From CAVOKN01 sp963696505 (lineage in GTDB: Bacteria; Pseudomonadota; Gammaproteobacteria; Burkholderiales; Rhodocyclaceae), in NCBI GenBank assembly GCA_963696505.1, contig CAVOKN010000001.1, forward strand, positions 1 to 64,000: a stretch of DNA of 64,000 nucleotides, read 5' to 3'. The notes under the pieces are model-generated. The model was not told the origin of the DNA. It made no database searches and was given only the letters and a program-made list of their open reading frames with translations. The position numbers and the translations under genes were made by a program. Of this stretch, positions 1 to 10,705 are shown piece by piece; the stretch's first letter is position 1, and each line of letters starts with the position of its first letter.

Positions 1-1
1 C

Positions 2-1528
2 ACCGCCCAGGGCCGCGACCTGCGCATCGATCTGCTCCGCGGTTTCTTCGTCTTCGCCATGATCGTCGATCATGTGCGCGGGGCGTCGCCGCTCTACCTG
101 CTGACCGGCGGCAACCGCTTCTTCGTATCGGCCGCCGAGGGCTTCATCCTCCTCTCGGGGCTGATGGCGGGGCTGATCTATCGCCGCATCGTGGTGCGTG
201 ATGGCCTGCGCGCCGCGGTGCGGAAGGTGTGGGGACGCGCGCTGACCCTCTACCTGCTCACGATAGGCATCACCCTGCTGCTGCTTCCGATCTCGGAACT
301 GGTCGGGCTGCCCTGGGCGCAGGGGGTCGATTTCACGCATTCGCTCGACCTGGTGGTGAGCGTGCTGACGCTTCATCGCACCTACTATCTGGCCGATGTG
401 CTGCTGCTCTACACGCTGCTTTTCGCTATCATGCCCGCCGCGCTGTTCCTGATGGTCAAGGGGAAGTCATGGTGGTTGATAGGGATTTCGTGGCTGGTGT
501 GGGGCCTGTGTCAGTTCTTCCCCAACGAGGTCGGCGCACCCTGGCCCATTGTCGGCAACTACCTGTTCGTCTTTGCGGCGTGGCAATTGCTCTTCTTCAA
601 TGCGCTGGCTTTGGGCTATCAGCGTGATCGCCTGCCATCGCTGACACAACGCAGCGCGCGCCGCATGCAGATCGGTACGGGCCTGGCCTTTGTCGTCTTG
701 ATCGCGCTGTTCTTCCTGGTGGAGTTACCCCCGACAGCGCTGCCTAGGCAATTCGCCGGCTTAGCCGGAGCCTTCACTCAGGCGCAGCTTTGGATCCAGG
801 AGTTTGTCTTCGGCAAGGCCGATCTCCGCATCGGTCGCGTCGTAGCGGCCGCGGTCGTGATCCCCTTCATGTTTCTGACCCTCACCCGGCAGTGGCGCGT
901 CGTGAGCCGGCCGCTCGCCTGGCTGCTGATCCCCCTGGGAGAAAAGTCGCTCAACACGTTCACGGCCCACGTGGTACTGGTGGCGTTGGTGGCTCTGGCC
1001 TTGACGCCGTTCGGTCTGGCAGCATCCAGCCCGTGGTGGCTCAACGCAATGATCCAGATCGGCAGTGTCATGTTGATCTGGGTCATCGTGCGCCGGCATG
1101 TATTCGAGCCGACGCCAAAGACACAACCCATCTGGCGGGCCAGTCCCATCGCCGTGGCGCTCGTGGCAGTGGTGCTCCTGCCCTGGCTGCCGGCGCCTCG
1201 CACGCTGGCATCAACCACCCTGGTCTCCGATGAGGTGATGGCGCGCGCACGCGCCTACGGAACGCCGGTCGTCAGCCTTGAGCGGGCGGCGGCAGCGCCG
1301 GTGTCCGAGGCCGTCCTGGCTCGTGCCCGCGCCTATGGGACACCGGTCGTGAGCCTCACACGCGCGGCCGCGCGACGGCACAGGTCGTCGCCGGCACGCA
1401 ACAGGCCGTCGGACACGCGACGAATACACCCGTACAGGCATCGTCGGTGGGGCCGGCCGCCCGACCGCAGGTGGTTTCCGATGCTACACCCGTGCCGCAG
1501 CAGCCTGCGGAGACGCCTCGACCGGTAA
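2..1528 (+). CDS. OpgC-type membrane acyltransferase domain protein (5' partial, frameshifted)
   Basis: The frame is open to the left edge, so the gene starts outside the window. The visible N-terminus (RDLRIDLLRGFFVFAMIVDH) matches the Arg/Asp-Leu-Arg-Gly and His pattern of OpgC-family membrane acyltransferases, followed by about ten hydrophobic segments to residue ~400. A linker then repeats ARARAYGTPVVSL twice. After about position 1365 this frame becomes Arg-rich nonsense, while the frame one base over (from ~1372) continues as an Ala/Pro/Thr/Gln-rich linker into an esterase domain. OpgC and esterase were therefore probably one fused protein, split by a one-base frameshift near 1360-1372. 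The substrate cannot be told; OpgC proper succinylates periplasmic glucans. Confidence 0.7.
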   Translation, partial: TAQGRDLRIDLLRGFFVFAMIVDHVRGASPLYLLTGGNRFFVSAAEGFILLSGLMAGLIYRRIVVRDGLRAAVRKVWGRALTLYLLTIGITLLLLPISELVGLPWAQGVDFTHSLDLVVSVLTLHRTYYLADVLLLYTLLFAIMPAALFLMVKGKSWWLIGISWLVWGLCQFFPNEVGAPWPIVGNYLFVFAAWQLLFFNALALGYQRDRLPSLTQRSARRMQIGTGLAFVVLIALFFLVELPPTALPRQFAGLAGAFTQAQLWIQEFVFGKADLRIGRVVAAAVVIPFMFLTLTRQWRVVSRPLAWLLIPLGEKSLNTFTAHVVLVALVALALTPFGLAASSPWWLNAMIQIGSVMLIWVIVRRHVFEPTPKTQPIWRASPIAVALVAVVLLPWLPAPRTLASTTLVSDEVMARARAYGTPVVSLERAAAAPVSEAVLARARAYGTPVVSLTRAAARRHRSSPARNRPSDTRRIHPYRHRRWGRPPDRRWFPMLHPCRSSLRRRLDR

Positions 1529-2581
1529 CTACGCCGCTTCCAACGACAGCACCGGCGCCGGTCGTATCGTCCGCAGGTTCAGCGCAGGCGGCAGCCACGC
1601 CCGCGGTGGCGACGCCGCAACCGGCGATCGATGTTGCTCCCCAGGCGTCGCTGCTCCAAAGGATCGCCACTAACCTGATACCGGCCGCGCCGGCAGCGCA
1701 AAAGCCGGGAGCTCAGACTGCTGCCGTCCAGGCGCAGCCGCAGCCGGCTCCCAAGCCCGTATCGGCTGAACCGCTGCCGCCTTTGCCGCCGGATAGCGAG
1801 TATCTGCTCACCGAATACATCGGCCCGTTGGCTGGCTCGATCTATGGTCGTTCATTCCACAGCGATCTGTTGAACGTGGATATGCCGTACTGGGTTTATC
1901 TGCCGCCGGGTTACGGGCAGACGACCCGGCGCTATCCGGTGCTCTACATGCTGCACGGCGGCGGCGGCGAGCTCGATGGAGTGGGCAGCCCTGGGTGTGT
2001 TCGAGGCGGCCGATCAGCAGATACAGGCCGGCAAGCTGCAACCGATGATCATCGTGCTGCCCCAGGGCGACAAGAGCTATTGGACGAACGGGATCGACAA
2101 TTCGCCGCGCTACGGCGATTACATGGCATATGAGGTGACGGCGCACATCGACGCGGCCTTCGGCACGATCCGGGATCGGTCGGCGCGGGCGATCGGCGGG
2201 TTATCAATGGGCGCGTGGGGCGCGCTCCACCAGGCGTTCACGCATCCCGACATCTTCGGTGTGGTGGGCGCACACAGCCCCAGCCTCTATCCGGATGACA
2301 ACGCGCTCAACTTCGTGGGCACTGGCGCAGAGTTCGCCAGCAAAGACCCCGTGTCGCTGGCTCGTACGGCCGCAAAGCTCGGGACATTGCGCATCTGGAT
2401 CGATGTAGCCACAAACGATCCATGGGTGGAGGCAACGACTGGCTTGCATAACACGCTGGCGCAGCGGGGCATCGCACACGAATGGCACGTCAATCCCGGC
2501 CGTCACGAATCGGCATATTGGGCGCAACGCGTGCCGGAGTATCTGCAGTTCTACGGGCATGCCCTGTCCGGGCAATCATAG
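1447..2581 (+). CDS. Putative esterase domain (C-terminal half of the OpgC fusion, frameshifted)
   Basis: The linker frame gives a Pro/Ala-rich stretch, then YWVYLPPGYG and YPVLYMLHGGGGELD, typical of esterase D / feruloyl-esterase-like hydrolases. At about 1970-1980 an extra base (gatGgagtgg) breaks the frame. The rest continues in the 1976-2581 frame with PMIIVLPQGDKSYW and the nucleophile elbow GGLSMGAWGAL (Gly-Leu-Ser-Met-Gly), a later Asp in DVATNDPW and a His in NPGRHESAYW, consistent with a Ser-Asp-His triad. It ends at TAG 2579-2581. Without the two frameshifts it would form a single secreted or membrane-anchored polypeptide with the upstream acyltransferase. Confidence 0.65.
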
Positions 2582-2598
2582 GGGAGGATGACAGGCTT

Positions 2599-3872
2599 TC
2601 AGTGCCGCGGCTTAAGGGTCTCGGTGCCGCCGTGCCCCACCGCTGCGCCGCGCAACAGCATGTCGAGGAAAGCCTGTACTGCTGCTGTCGGCGTGTCGCC
2701 GGGGCGTCCGAGATCTTCGTTGATCGTGGTGTGGTCGCGAAAGCCGCAGGCGTCGGCGATGTGAGCGTAGACTCCCACCCGCGCAATGCTCCCGCCAGGC
2801 TCTCAGCCGCGGGGCGACGTTGCCCGCTCCCCGTTGAGAGCAGCAGCAGGTGCGGTGGGATCGATTTGCCGGGCCCGATTTTCGCTCGCGGCGAAACCCG
2901 TGGCCACTGCGCGGGATCATCTCCGAAGGCCGGTCGAAACGGTTCAGTTTTTCCTTCCGGGCTGCGCATCAGTTGCTCGACATCGTAGGCCGCGCTGTCC
3001 AGCAGGATCACGCCACGCAACGCCCCCGGCCCCAGCCCAGCCTCACGCAGATAGGTTTCGTCTGAGGCGATCAGTGCGGTCAGGTGCGCGCCGGCTGAGT
3101 GGCCGAGCACGAACAAGCGCGCTCTATCTCCACCATAGCCCCCGATGTTTTCCTTGACCCATGCCACGGCCTGGGCTACGTCGGCCGCCTGCTGGGCTGG
3201 CCAGGCCGCGGGGATCAGCCGATAGTTGATGCTGACGAAAACGAAGCCGTGAGCCGTGAAGTAGGCGGCTTTGGCGCCCACGGCATCCTTGTCGCCGCTG
3301 GACCAGCCCCCGCCGTGGACATACATCAGCACAGGCAGCCCGGCTGCCGCCGCCGGGATGTACACGTCCAGGCTGGTCTGCCGCGGATCGGCGCCGGGCC
3401 GCACGACATACGGGATGTCGGCTGCGATGTTGACGCCCGGAATCTTGGCCGGCACGGGCGGGCCGATGTGGGGCGCGCTGCGCCGGGCGAGTTGGTGCGG
3501 CAGGCGTCTCGATGCGATTTGACATCGAAACCTGGGCGGCGGTCGGCCGCGGGCTTGAGGTGGCGGTGGGTACCGGATTATCCGCAGTTGGGACCGTCGT
3601 GGCAGGCAGCGGGCCGGGCGTGACGCTCGGCGGCGGACTCGCGGTAGCGAAGTCGCAGTGGATGCTATAGCAGTCGCAGTCGGTACGGCGCTGGGCGTGA
3701 AGCTCGGCTGGGCGGTTGCGGTGATGGCCAATGTCGGAATTGGGGGTGTCGGCGCCTCTTGGCTGAAGGCGATCGGCGCGGCAGCCGGCTGGCCGGTCTC
3801 AAGGCCGAACGCGGACAGCCCCGCGAGCGCCAGGCCCACGAGCCCTCCGAGAATCACGCGCAGATCAGGCAT
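2599..3872 (-). CDS. Secreted alpha/beta hydrolase (carboxylesterase-like), frameshifted
   Basis: The product starts with a hydrophobic signal-like segment (VILGGLVGLALAGLSAFGL), then a long Thr/Pro/Ala linker common in Chloroflexota secreted proteins. The catalytic domain has the oxyanion motif HGGGW (residues ~186-190) and nucleophile elbow GHSAG (~257-261) of the hormone-sensitive-lipase/BD-FAE group. The linker at residues ~78-135 turns Arg-rich and is better in another frame, suggesting two compensating indels. Near 2790 another indel occurs: the other frame gives ADACGFRDHTTINEDLG and LDMLLRGAAVG, ending at TGA (2599-2601), and supplies the expected catalytic His (FRDH). It is convergent with the esterase gene. 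Substrate unknown. Confidence 0.65.
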
Positions 3873-3974
3873 AGGTGGCGATTATACCACAGCCGCTTGG
3901 TTACAAGGGCAAGTTCGAGGGGCAGGCGGGATCGGCTGATTTGACGAGCCGGGAGAAGCGTGCTACCCTGCGTG

Positions 3975-3991
3975 TGGATACTGATTATCCA
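3975..3991. promoter_or_regulatory. Inverted repeat upstream of the Fur/PerR gene (candidate operator)
   Basis: A 17-bp inverted repeat, tggata-ctgat-tatcca, lies 33 bp before the regulator start. The same core (tggataatca) recurs at 4497-4506 in front of katG. A PerR-type autoregulated operator is an inference; the repeat itself is seen directly. Confidence 0.45.
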
Positions 3992-4023
3992 TAGATGTTA
4001 ACTCGCCGTGAGCCAATAGCACC

Positions 4024-4464
4024 ATGTCTGATCCGGAATCCAGGTTCCAGCAATTGGTCACCAAGCTGAAGGCGCGCGACTATCGCATGACGCCTCAGCG
4101 CGTGGCCTTGTTGCGGCTCATTGCTTCCAGCGAGGGGCATCCCAGCGCATCCCATTTGTACGAGCAGATCAAGGCTCAGATTCCCACCACCAGTCCGGCC
4201 ACCGTCTACAAGACGCTCAATCTCCTCAAGGATTTGGGCGAAGTGCTGGAGCTGGGCTTCAGCAACGATGATAATCGTTACGATGGAAGCCGGCCCTATC
4301 CCCATCCGCATCTCATCTGCATCCGCTGCCGCAAAATCATCGATCCGCAGGTGAGCCTGGTGGATGACCTGACGCAAGAGGTGGCGCAACTGACTGGCTA
4401 CCAGGTGCTCAACCACAGACTTGACTTCTACGGGCTTTGCCCCGATTGCCAGCAGGAGAGATAG
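4024..4464 (+). CDS. perR: Fur-family peroxide-type repressor (PerR-like)
   Basis: A 146-residue Fur-family protein. The N-terminal winged helix contains YRMTPQRVALLRLI and SPATVYKTLNLLKDLGEV, the standard recognition region. The dimerisation half has HPHLICIRCRKI and CPDCQQER, two CxxC pairs for the structural zinc. The family contains iron, zinc and peroxide sensors. PerR is preferred because the next gene is katG and both promoters carry a similar tggataatca element, but the metal-site residues alone do not settle it. The ATG at 4024 gives a full-length product without unusual extension. Confidence 0.75.
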   Translation: MSDPESRFQQLVTKLKARDYRMTPQRVALLRLIASSEGHPSASHLYEQIKAQIPTTSPATVYKTLNLLKDLGEVLELGFSNDDNRYDGSRPYPHPHLICIRCRKIIDPQVSLVDDLTQEVAQLTGYQVLNHRLDFYGLCPDCQQER

Positions 4465-4496
4465 GGTTCATCGCTGCTTCTCTTTTTTGCCATCTG

Positions 4497-4507
4497 TGGA
4501 TAATCAT
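4497..4507. promoter_or_regulatory. tggataatcat element upstream of katG (candidate PerR half-site)
   Basis: The sequence tggataatca at 4497-4506 matches, in the opposite orientation, the right arm of the repeat before the Fur/PerR gene (tgattatcca, 3982-3991). It lies about 145 bp before the chosen katG start, in AT-rich DNA that contrasts with the GC-rich genes. Binding is inferred from position and similarity. Confidence 0.35.
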
Positions 4508-4650
4508 TTTTTGTAAGTTATTGTATGCCACAAAGTCTCATATGCCAGAGGTTGACACGTGAGCCATTGCGAGGCGCCAGCAGCGGCCCACCGGACCCAT
4601 ACAACGGCGCAATCCAGCAAGAGGAATCTCAGGTGAAAGGAGCAAACGTC

Positions 4651-6843
<2,193 letters not shown>

Positions 6844-6901
6844 TCGTAGCACAACCGTCTGCGCGGGCTTCTGACAGCGCGGCGAAAAACGGTCAGCCAA
6901 C

Positions 6902-6943
6902 GCCGGTTCCAGCGGACGGCGATCGCCGTCCGCTGGAACCGGC
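6902..6943. terminator. 42-bp perfect palindrome after katG
   Basis: A perfect inverted repeat (arms of 19 bp around gatc, starting gccggttccagcggacgg) lies 59 bp after the katG stop. It can form a very stable hairpin and probably ends the katG transcript, although no T-run follows, so it may be a bidirectional or Rho-assisted end. Confidence 0.5.
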
Positions 6944-7004
6944 ATGCTGGAGTTGTTGACCCGGAACACATCCGCCGATTCCACGGTCTGCCGCAGCCGG
7001 TCAG

Positions 7005-7043
7005 CCTCCATCCCAATTCCCCGACCTCCATCCCAATTCCCCG
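7005..7043. repeat. Two tandem 20-bp direct repeats
   Basis: The 19-bp word cctccatcccaattccccg occurs at 7005-7023 and 7025-7043 (period 20), just upstream of the transposase gene. Only two copies are present and no function is evident. Confidence 0.8.
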
Positions 7044-7096
7044 CACTCTCTTAGTACTACTGCGCCGGTTTTATGGTAAACTATGGGTAGGAGGCT

Positions 7097-8169
7097 ATGC
7101 TGGCGATGGTTGCTCGTATTTCGCCCTACCCGATTCCAGAACTGAAGGAGTTTCTGCAGCCCCTGCGGCCGCATTTCTACCGCTGCGAGAGTTTGCCGGT
7201 GCTGGAGCGCTATGCCACCGGTTTGTTGGCTGACATTGCCCGGAAAAGCGGTGCGGGCATCGCCGAAGCGGTAGCGGGCTTGTCCGAGTCGGCGGTCTAT
7301 CGTTTGCTGGCGCAGAGCGCCTGGGATGAGGCGGCGGTGAACCGCCAACGGATTGCCGTGATGGTCGGCGCAGGCGACGGCGGGCGATGGCATGCTGGTC
7401 TTCGACGAGACCAGTTTCCCGCGGCAAGGGGCCCAAGAGTGTCGGTGTGGCGCACCAGTATTGCGAGCATTGGGCAAGACGGCCAACTGCCAGGTGGTGG
7501 TGACCACGCATTACCTGGATCCCTACTACGCTTGGCCGACCTTTGGGCCAACTGTATCTGCCCGAAGCGTGGTGTCAGGACCCGGAGCGCCGGGCGACCA
7601 CACGGGTACCGGAGAAGCTCAGCTTTCACACCAAGCCGGAACTGGCCCTGCTGCTGCTCGATCGGACCCGGGCGGCGGGGATTCCGTTTGCCTGGGTGGG
7701 CGCCGATGCCGGTTACGGCGACAACCCCAACTTTCTCGATGGGTTGGACCAGCGACAGGTGGGCTGTGTGGTGGGCGTCGCCAGTGACTTTGGCGTGCGT
7801 CTGCTGCGCGGAAGTCGCGGCGGCGGCCGCCCAGCGGCCGTTGCCCGTCAAAAAACAGGCGGGCCGCCCACGCACGCATCCGCATCCTGTGCAGGTGGCC
7901 CCCCTCCAGACGCGCCGCTGCGGTGCTGGCGAGTCGGCCCGGAGACCGCTTGGCACACCATCACTTGGCGCAGGGGCAGTACGGGACGGCCACCAAGCAG
8001 TTCGGCGGCGCCCTACACATACGGCGCGGACATGCCGATCAGACCGGCCCAGAGGGCTGGCTCATCGGCGAGCGCCCGCTGCCGGGGCAGGAGGGCAAGT
8101 TACAAATTCTATTGGGCGCAACGGTCCAACCGTCGCCGCCGATCAACGGCTCTCCTGCTGATACTTTAG
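7097..8169 (+). pseudogene. IS701-type (DDE) transposase, shattered by frameshifts
   Basis: A ribosome site (aggagg) precedes the ATG at 7097/7106. The N-terminal part (ELKEFLQPLRPHFYRCESLP, YATGLLADI) reads in one frame to ~7380. GMLVFDETSFPRQG with a catalytic-type Asp follows in a second frame, SVGVAHQYC in a third, ALGKTANCQVVVTTHYL back in the second, and LYLPEAWCQDPERRA to VGADAGYGDNPNFLDGL in the third. The C-terminal part (AWHTITWRQG-like, GWLIGERPLPGQEG) is again split. This order fits IS701-family transposases. At least five frame changes make it non-functional as written. Clear terminal inverted repeats were not found. It sits at the boundary between Chloroflexota-like and betaproteobacterial DNA. 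Confidence 0.7.
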
Positions 8170-8567
8170 TGACCGGTCTGGGGAAAAGTGTATCTCTCCA
8201 ATGGCCGAAGTCTCGACGGACGCCCTGCTGCTGCGGCCGGCAAGTATCGATCGAGAACCTGTCGGTGGGCGCCGGATTCGCTGCGGAGGGCTGCTTCACC
8301 GCTCCAAGCGGCCCGACACGAGAGCCAATTCGGTGACCAGACCTCGGCCAGAGCCGACAGCCGCCTCTTGGTCAGCTCCGTCCGCTCTAGGCGCATGACC
8401 GGACATTGACCCGGCTGCCGCTCCCGAACGGCAGGTTTTCGCGACTCGTGCGGCAGAGGCCGGCCACAACCTGCCGTTCGCGAACGGCAAGTTCCGGGCA
8501 GTCCACTGAGCAGGGCTAACCGCGCGTCGTTGGTGCGTCCTTGCGTGATGCCCAAATTGTTGTCGAC
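8170..8567. other. Non-coding stretch between the IS and higBA
   Basis: No convincing gene is visible. It contains an exact 13-bp inverted repeat: cgaacggcaggtt at 8425-8437 and aacctgccgttcg at 8468-8480, followed by a near copy (cgaacggcaagtt). This resembles dispersed intergenic repeats of betaproteobacteria. Nothing else is recognised. Confidence 0.5.
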
Positions 8568-8596
8568 TTGACTGTTAACCGGTTAACAGGTAATCT
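8568..8596 (+). promoter_or_regulatory. higBA promoter with palindromic operator
   Basis: A -35 box TTGACT (8568-8573) and a -10 box TAATCT (8591-8596) are separated by 17 bp. The perfect 18-bp palindrome ctgttaaccggttaacag (8572-8589) fills the spacer. This is the expected layout for autorepression by the HigA antitoxin. The elements are seen directly; binding is inferred. Confidence 0.7.
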
Positions 8597-8603
8597 CTCT
8601 TCC

Positions 8604-8873
8604 ATGTCGATCCAGTCGTTCGCCTGCTCCGACACGGAGGGCCTGTTCACCACAGGCAAGTGTCGCCGGTTCGTCAACATCAAGAGCGTAGCCGAGCGCA
8701 AATTGGCCCAGCTCGACGCGGCGCCTTCGGTGAGTTTCATGAAGGCCCCGCCAGGGAACGACCTGAAGGAATACGACGGCGCCTGGCATGTGCGAATCAA
8801 CGACCAGTGGCGACTGACCTTCAAGTGGGGTGAGAGCGGCCCCTATGACGTGCTCATCGAAGACCCACACTGA
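8604..8873 (+). CDS. higB: HigB-type (RelE superfamily) toxin
   Basis: An 89-residue RelE/HigB-like protein containing FVNIKSVAERKLAQLDAA, LKEYDGAWHVRINDQWRLTF and a C-terminal VLIEDPH, all hallmarks of ribosome-dependent mRNA endonuclease toxins. ATG 8604 follows only a few bases after the predicted transcription start, so the mRNA may be nearly leaderless. The toxin-first order with the antitoxin 47 bp downstream is typical for higBA. Length matches the family, so it looks intact. Confidence 0.88.
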   Translation: MSIQSFACSDTEGLFTTGKCRRFVNIKSVAERKLAQLDAAPSVSFMKAPPGNDLKEYDGAWHVRINDQWRLTFKWGESGPYDVLIEDPH

Positions 8874-8920
8874 CCCAGGCCCGACTGGCATTCAAATCCT
8901 GAACAGCAATGGAGTGCATC

Positions 8921-9226
8921 ATGTTCAAGAACGGTATGCGTCCTGTCCACCCAGGTGAAATCTTGCTGGAGGACTACATCAAGCCCATGGGCGTCAGCGT
9001 GCGCGCCGTGGCCATGGCCCTGCATGTGCCTTACTCGCGCCTAAGCGAGATCACCAAGGGCGAGCGCGGCGTGTCGGCTGATACGGCCCTGCGCCTGGAG
9101 CGCTACTTCGGCAGCGAGGCCAAGGGCTGGTTGAACCTTCAGGCAGCCTACGAATTGCGAGTGGCCGAGATCGAGAATGGCAAGGCCATCGCCAAAGAGA
9201 TCCAGCCGTTTGCGCTGGCCGCCTGA
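8921..9226 (+). CDS. higA: HigA-type antitoxin (XRE helix-turn-helix)
   Basis: A 101-residue protein with MRPVHPGEILLEDYIKPMGV at the N-terminus and the helix-turn-helix region SRLSEITKGERGVSADTALRL, typical of HigA/VapI antitoxins. ATG 8921 is preceded by ggag 6 bp upstream; an in-frame ATG at 8909 is less well placed. It should bind and neutralise HigB and repress the promoter through the palindrome at 8572-8589. It appears complete. Confidence 0.9.
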   Translation: MFKNGMRPVHPGEILLEDYIKPMGVSVRAVAMALHVPYSRLSEITKGERGVSADTALRLERYFGSEAKGWLNLQAAYELRVAEIENGKAIAKEIQPFALAA

Positions 9227-9319
9227 TCCACGCCAGCAGGTTCACCTCGATCACCTGCGGCCGGCCATCTGCCGTCGGCCATGGCCGGCGGCTTCGTGGC
9301 GAGTTGAAACTCTGGACTC

Positions 9320-9390
9320 ATCGCCGCCATCCTGGAGCAACCCGTGGTCGAGCGGATCCTCAAGCAACTGGGTCTGCGAGGAGAGGATAG
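9320..9390 (+). pseudogene. Relic of an IS91-type transposase C-terminus (plus strand)
   Basis: Translation gives IAAILEQPVVERILKQLGL, resembling the conserved C-terminal IEDPPVIEKILTHLGL motif of IS91-like (Y2) transposases. Only about 25 codons are recognisable, with no complete frame around them. A second relic of the same motif lies on the other strand at 9663-9770. Confidence 0.4.
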
Positions 9391-9662
9391 GCTTTTCAAA
9401 CGCCCTTTTTCCTTCTCGACGGCACCCCGAACACGGCAGCACAGGAGCGGAACGTAGCGCCCGAGGCGCTTGAACCTGTCTTTGGGGACAGGCTGCGATC
9501 TGTTCGGCGTGGATAGCCCAGCCGAAATGCGTCTTTCCGGGTGCCGTCTACGGGTTACCCCTTGTCGCCAGGCCGTTTCCATCGGTCCCGTAGCCACCGC
9601 GACACAGCCGACTCCAGCGGCCCCGCGTGCCGGGACGCTTGAACAGTGGGGGATCGAAATCG

Positions 9663-9770
9663 TCAGGCCGCCTGCAGCGCTTGACCTCGGGCCGGCGCAC
9701 GGGGCGGTGCCCTGGCCTGCAACCCCAGGTGCGTGAGGATCTTCTCGATTACCGGTTGCCAGGGCACAGA
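9663..9770 (-). pseudogene. Relic of an IS91-type transposase C-terminus (minus strand)
   Basis: The minus strand encodes PVIEKILTHLGLQARAPP followed by RAPARGQALQAA, a strong match to the C-terminus of IS91-like transposases. Upstream sequence on the same strand is not recognisable as transposase, so this is a fragment left by deletion or recombination. Confidence 0.55.
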
Positions 9771-10309
9771 GGCCCTGGGCAGGCCCGTTCTCTCGTCTTG
9801 CGCAGACTGCCGAAAGGAACCGTTCGGCTCAAAGGCCGAGCGGGCTGGGCTTGCCTCGATCGATGCCGAGACGCGCGGGGCCCGTGGCGGCAATGCCACG
9901 GTCGATGTCGCCGTCGTCGGCGAGCCTGTTCAGGGCCGCCAGCGCAATGTAGCGGTCGTCGATACAGCGCCTTCATACACAACTACGTGATACGTAATCA
10001 GGGCAACCAGCGTTGTGAGTCCGAGGTTCAAGAACTGCCTATTGCATGATGCCAAGCCTGTCACGGAAACTGCCGTCCTGGCGTCCATCCAGTCCGTGGT
10101 TCACCCCAGCCTCGGCGCCGCAACGCGCATCGTCGCCCTTGCGGTGGGGTGCGGCGTGCAGTTGCTGCCCGGGCGTGACGAACATGTTGGTCGGCTACCC
10201 GCCAAGTGCGCCGTGACGGGTTACTCCGCGTTCGTCATCGACCCCAAGCTGTCCATTGATCTGTAGACGGTTCTGCGGCGGGTTCCTGAGTACAGCAGTC
10301 GCCCAGTAG
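9771..10309. other. Degenerate non-coding stretch
   Basis: No intact gene is supported. Minus-strand codons near 9840-9970 give a short helical-looking segment (RYIALAALNRLADDGDID), and a plus-strand frame at 10015-10266 shows no family signature. I regard this as remnants within a decayed island. Confidence 0.4.
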
Positions 10310-10705
10310 GGCTCTACGACCCTCGATCTGCCCGATGCCGCTCCGGTCCGCGGATCGCCCGGTCAGCTGCAGCAGGTGGTGGTCAACCTCGTGCAGAACG
10401 CGATCGACGCCACCAAGAAGAGGGGGCAGGCCCGGCCGGACATCTCAGGCGGCATTGCCGAGGGCAAGATCGGTATTCGCTTCGACGACAACGGGCCGGG
10501 CTTCAGGCCGGAGCAACTGGACCGGGTGTTCGATCCGTTCTCCGCGACGAAGCCGGTGGGCAAGCGCACGGGCCTGGGTCTGTCGATCAGCTACGGCATC
10601 GTCGAACACCATCATGGCGAGCTTCGTGCGGTGATCCATCCCGATCGTGGCGCCGTCCTGACGCTCACGCTGCCGCTGAAACCGGGCGAGTCGACCCAGG
10701 CTTGA
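10310..10705 (+). pseudogene. Histidine kinase ATPase-domain fragment
   Basis: This frame opens right after a TAG (10307-10309) and has no start codon with a ribosome site. It encodes only the catalytic ATPase domain of a sensor kinase: N box (LVQNAIDATKK), G1 box (DDNGPGF), F box (VFDPFSATKP) and G2 region (GKRTGLGLSISYGI), then a normal-looking terminus TLPLKPGESTQA. Sensor and dimerisation/phosphoacceptor domains are missing, so this is a 5'-deleted remnant from a larger C4-dicarboxylate- or NtrB-like kinase. Confidence 0.75.

Noticed and set aside
7005..7043. Possible CRISPR-like repeats
   Set aside because: Only two copies with one base between them; no spacers and no cas genes anywhere in the window.
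8425..8492. Possible integron attC site
   Set aside because: The inverted repeat lacks the R'/R'' core sites, and no integron integrase is present.
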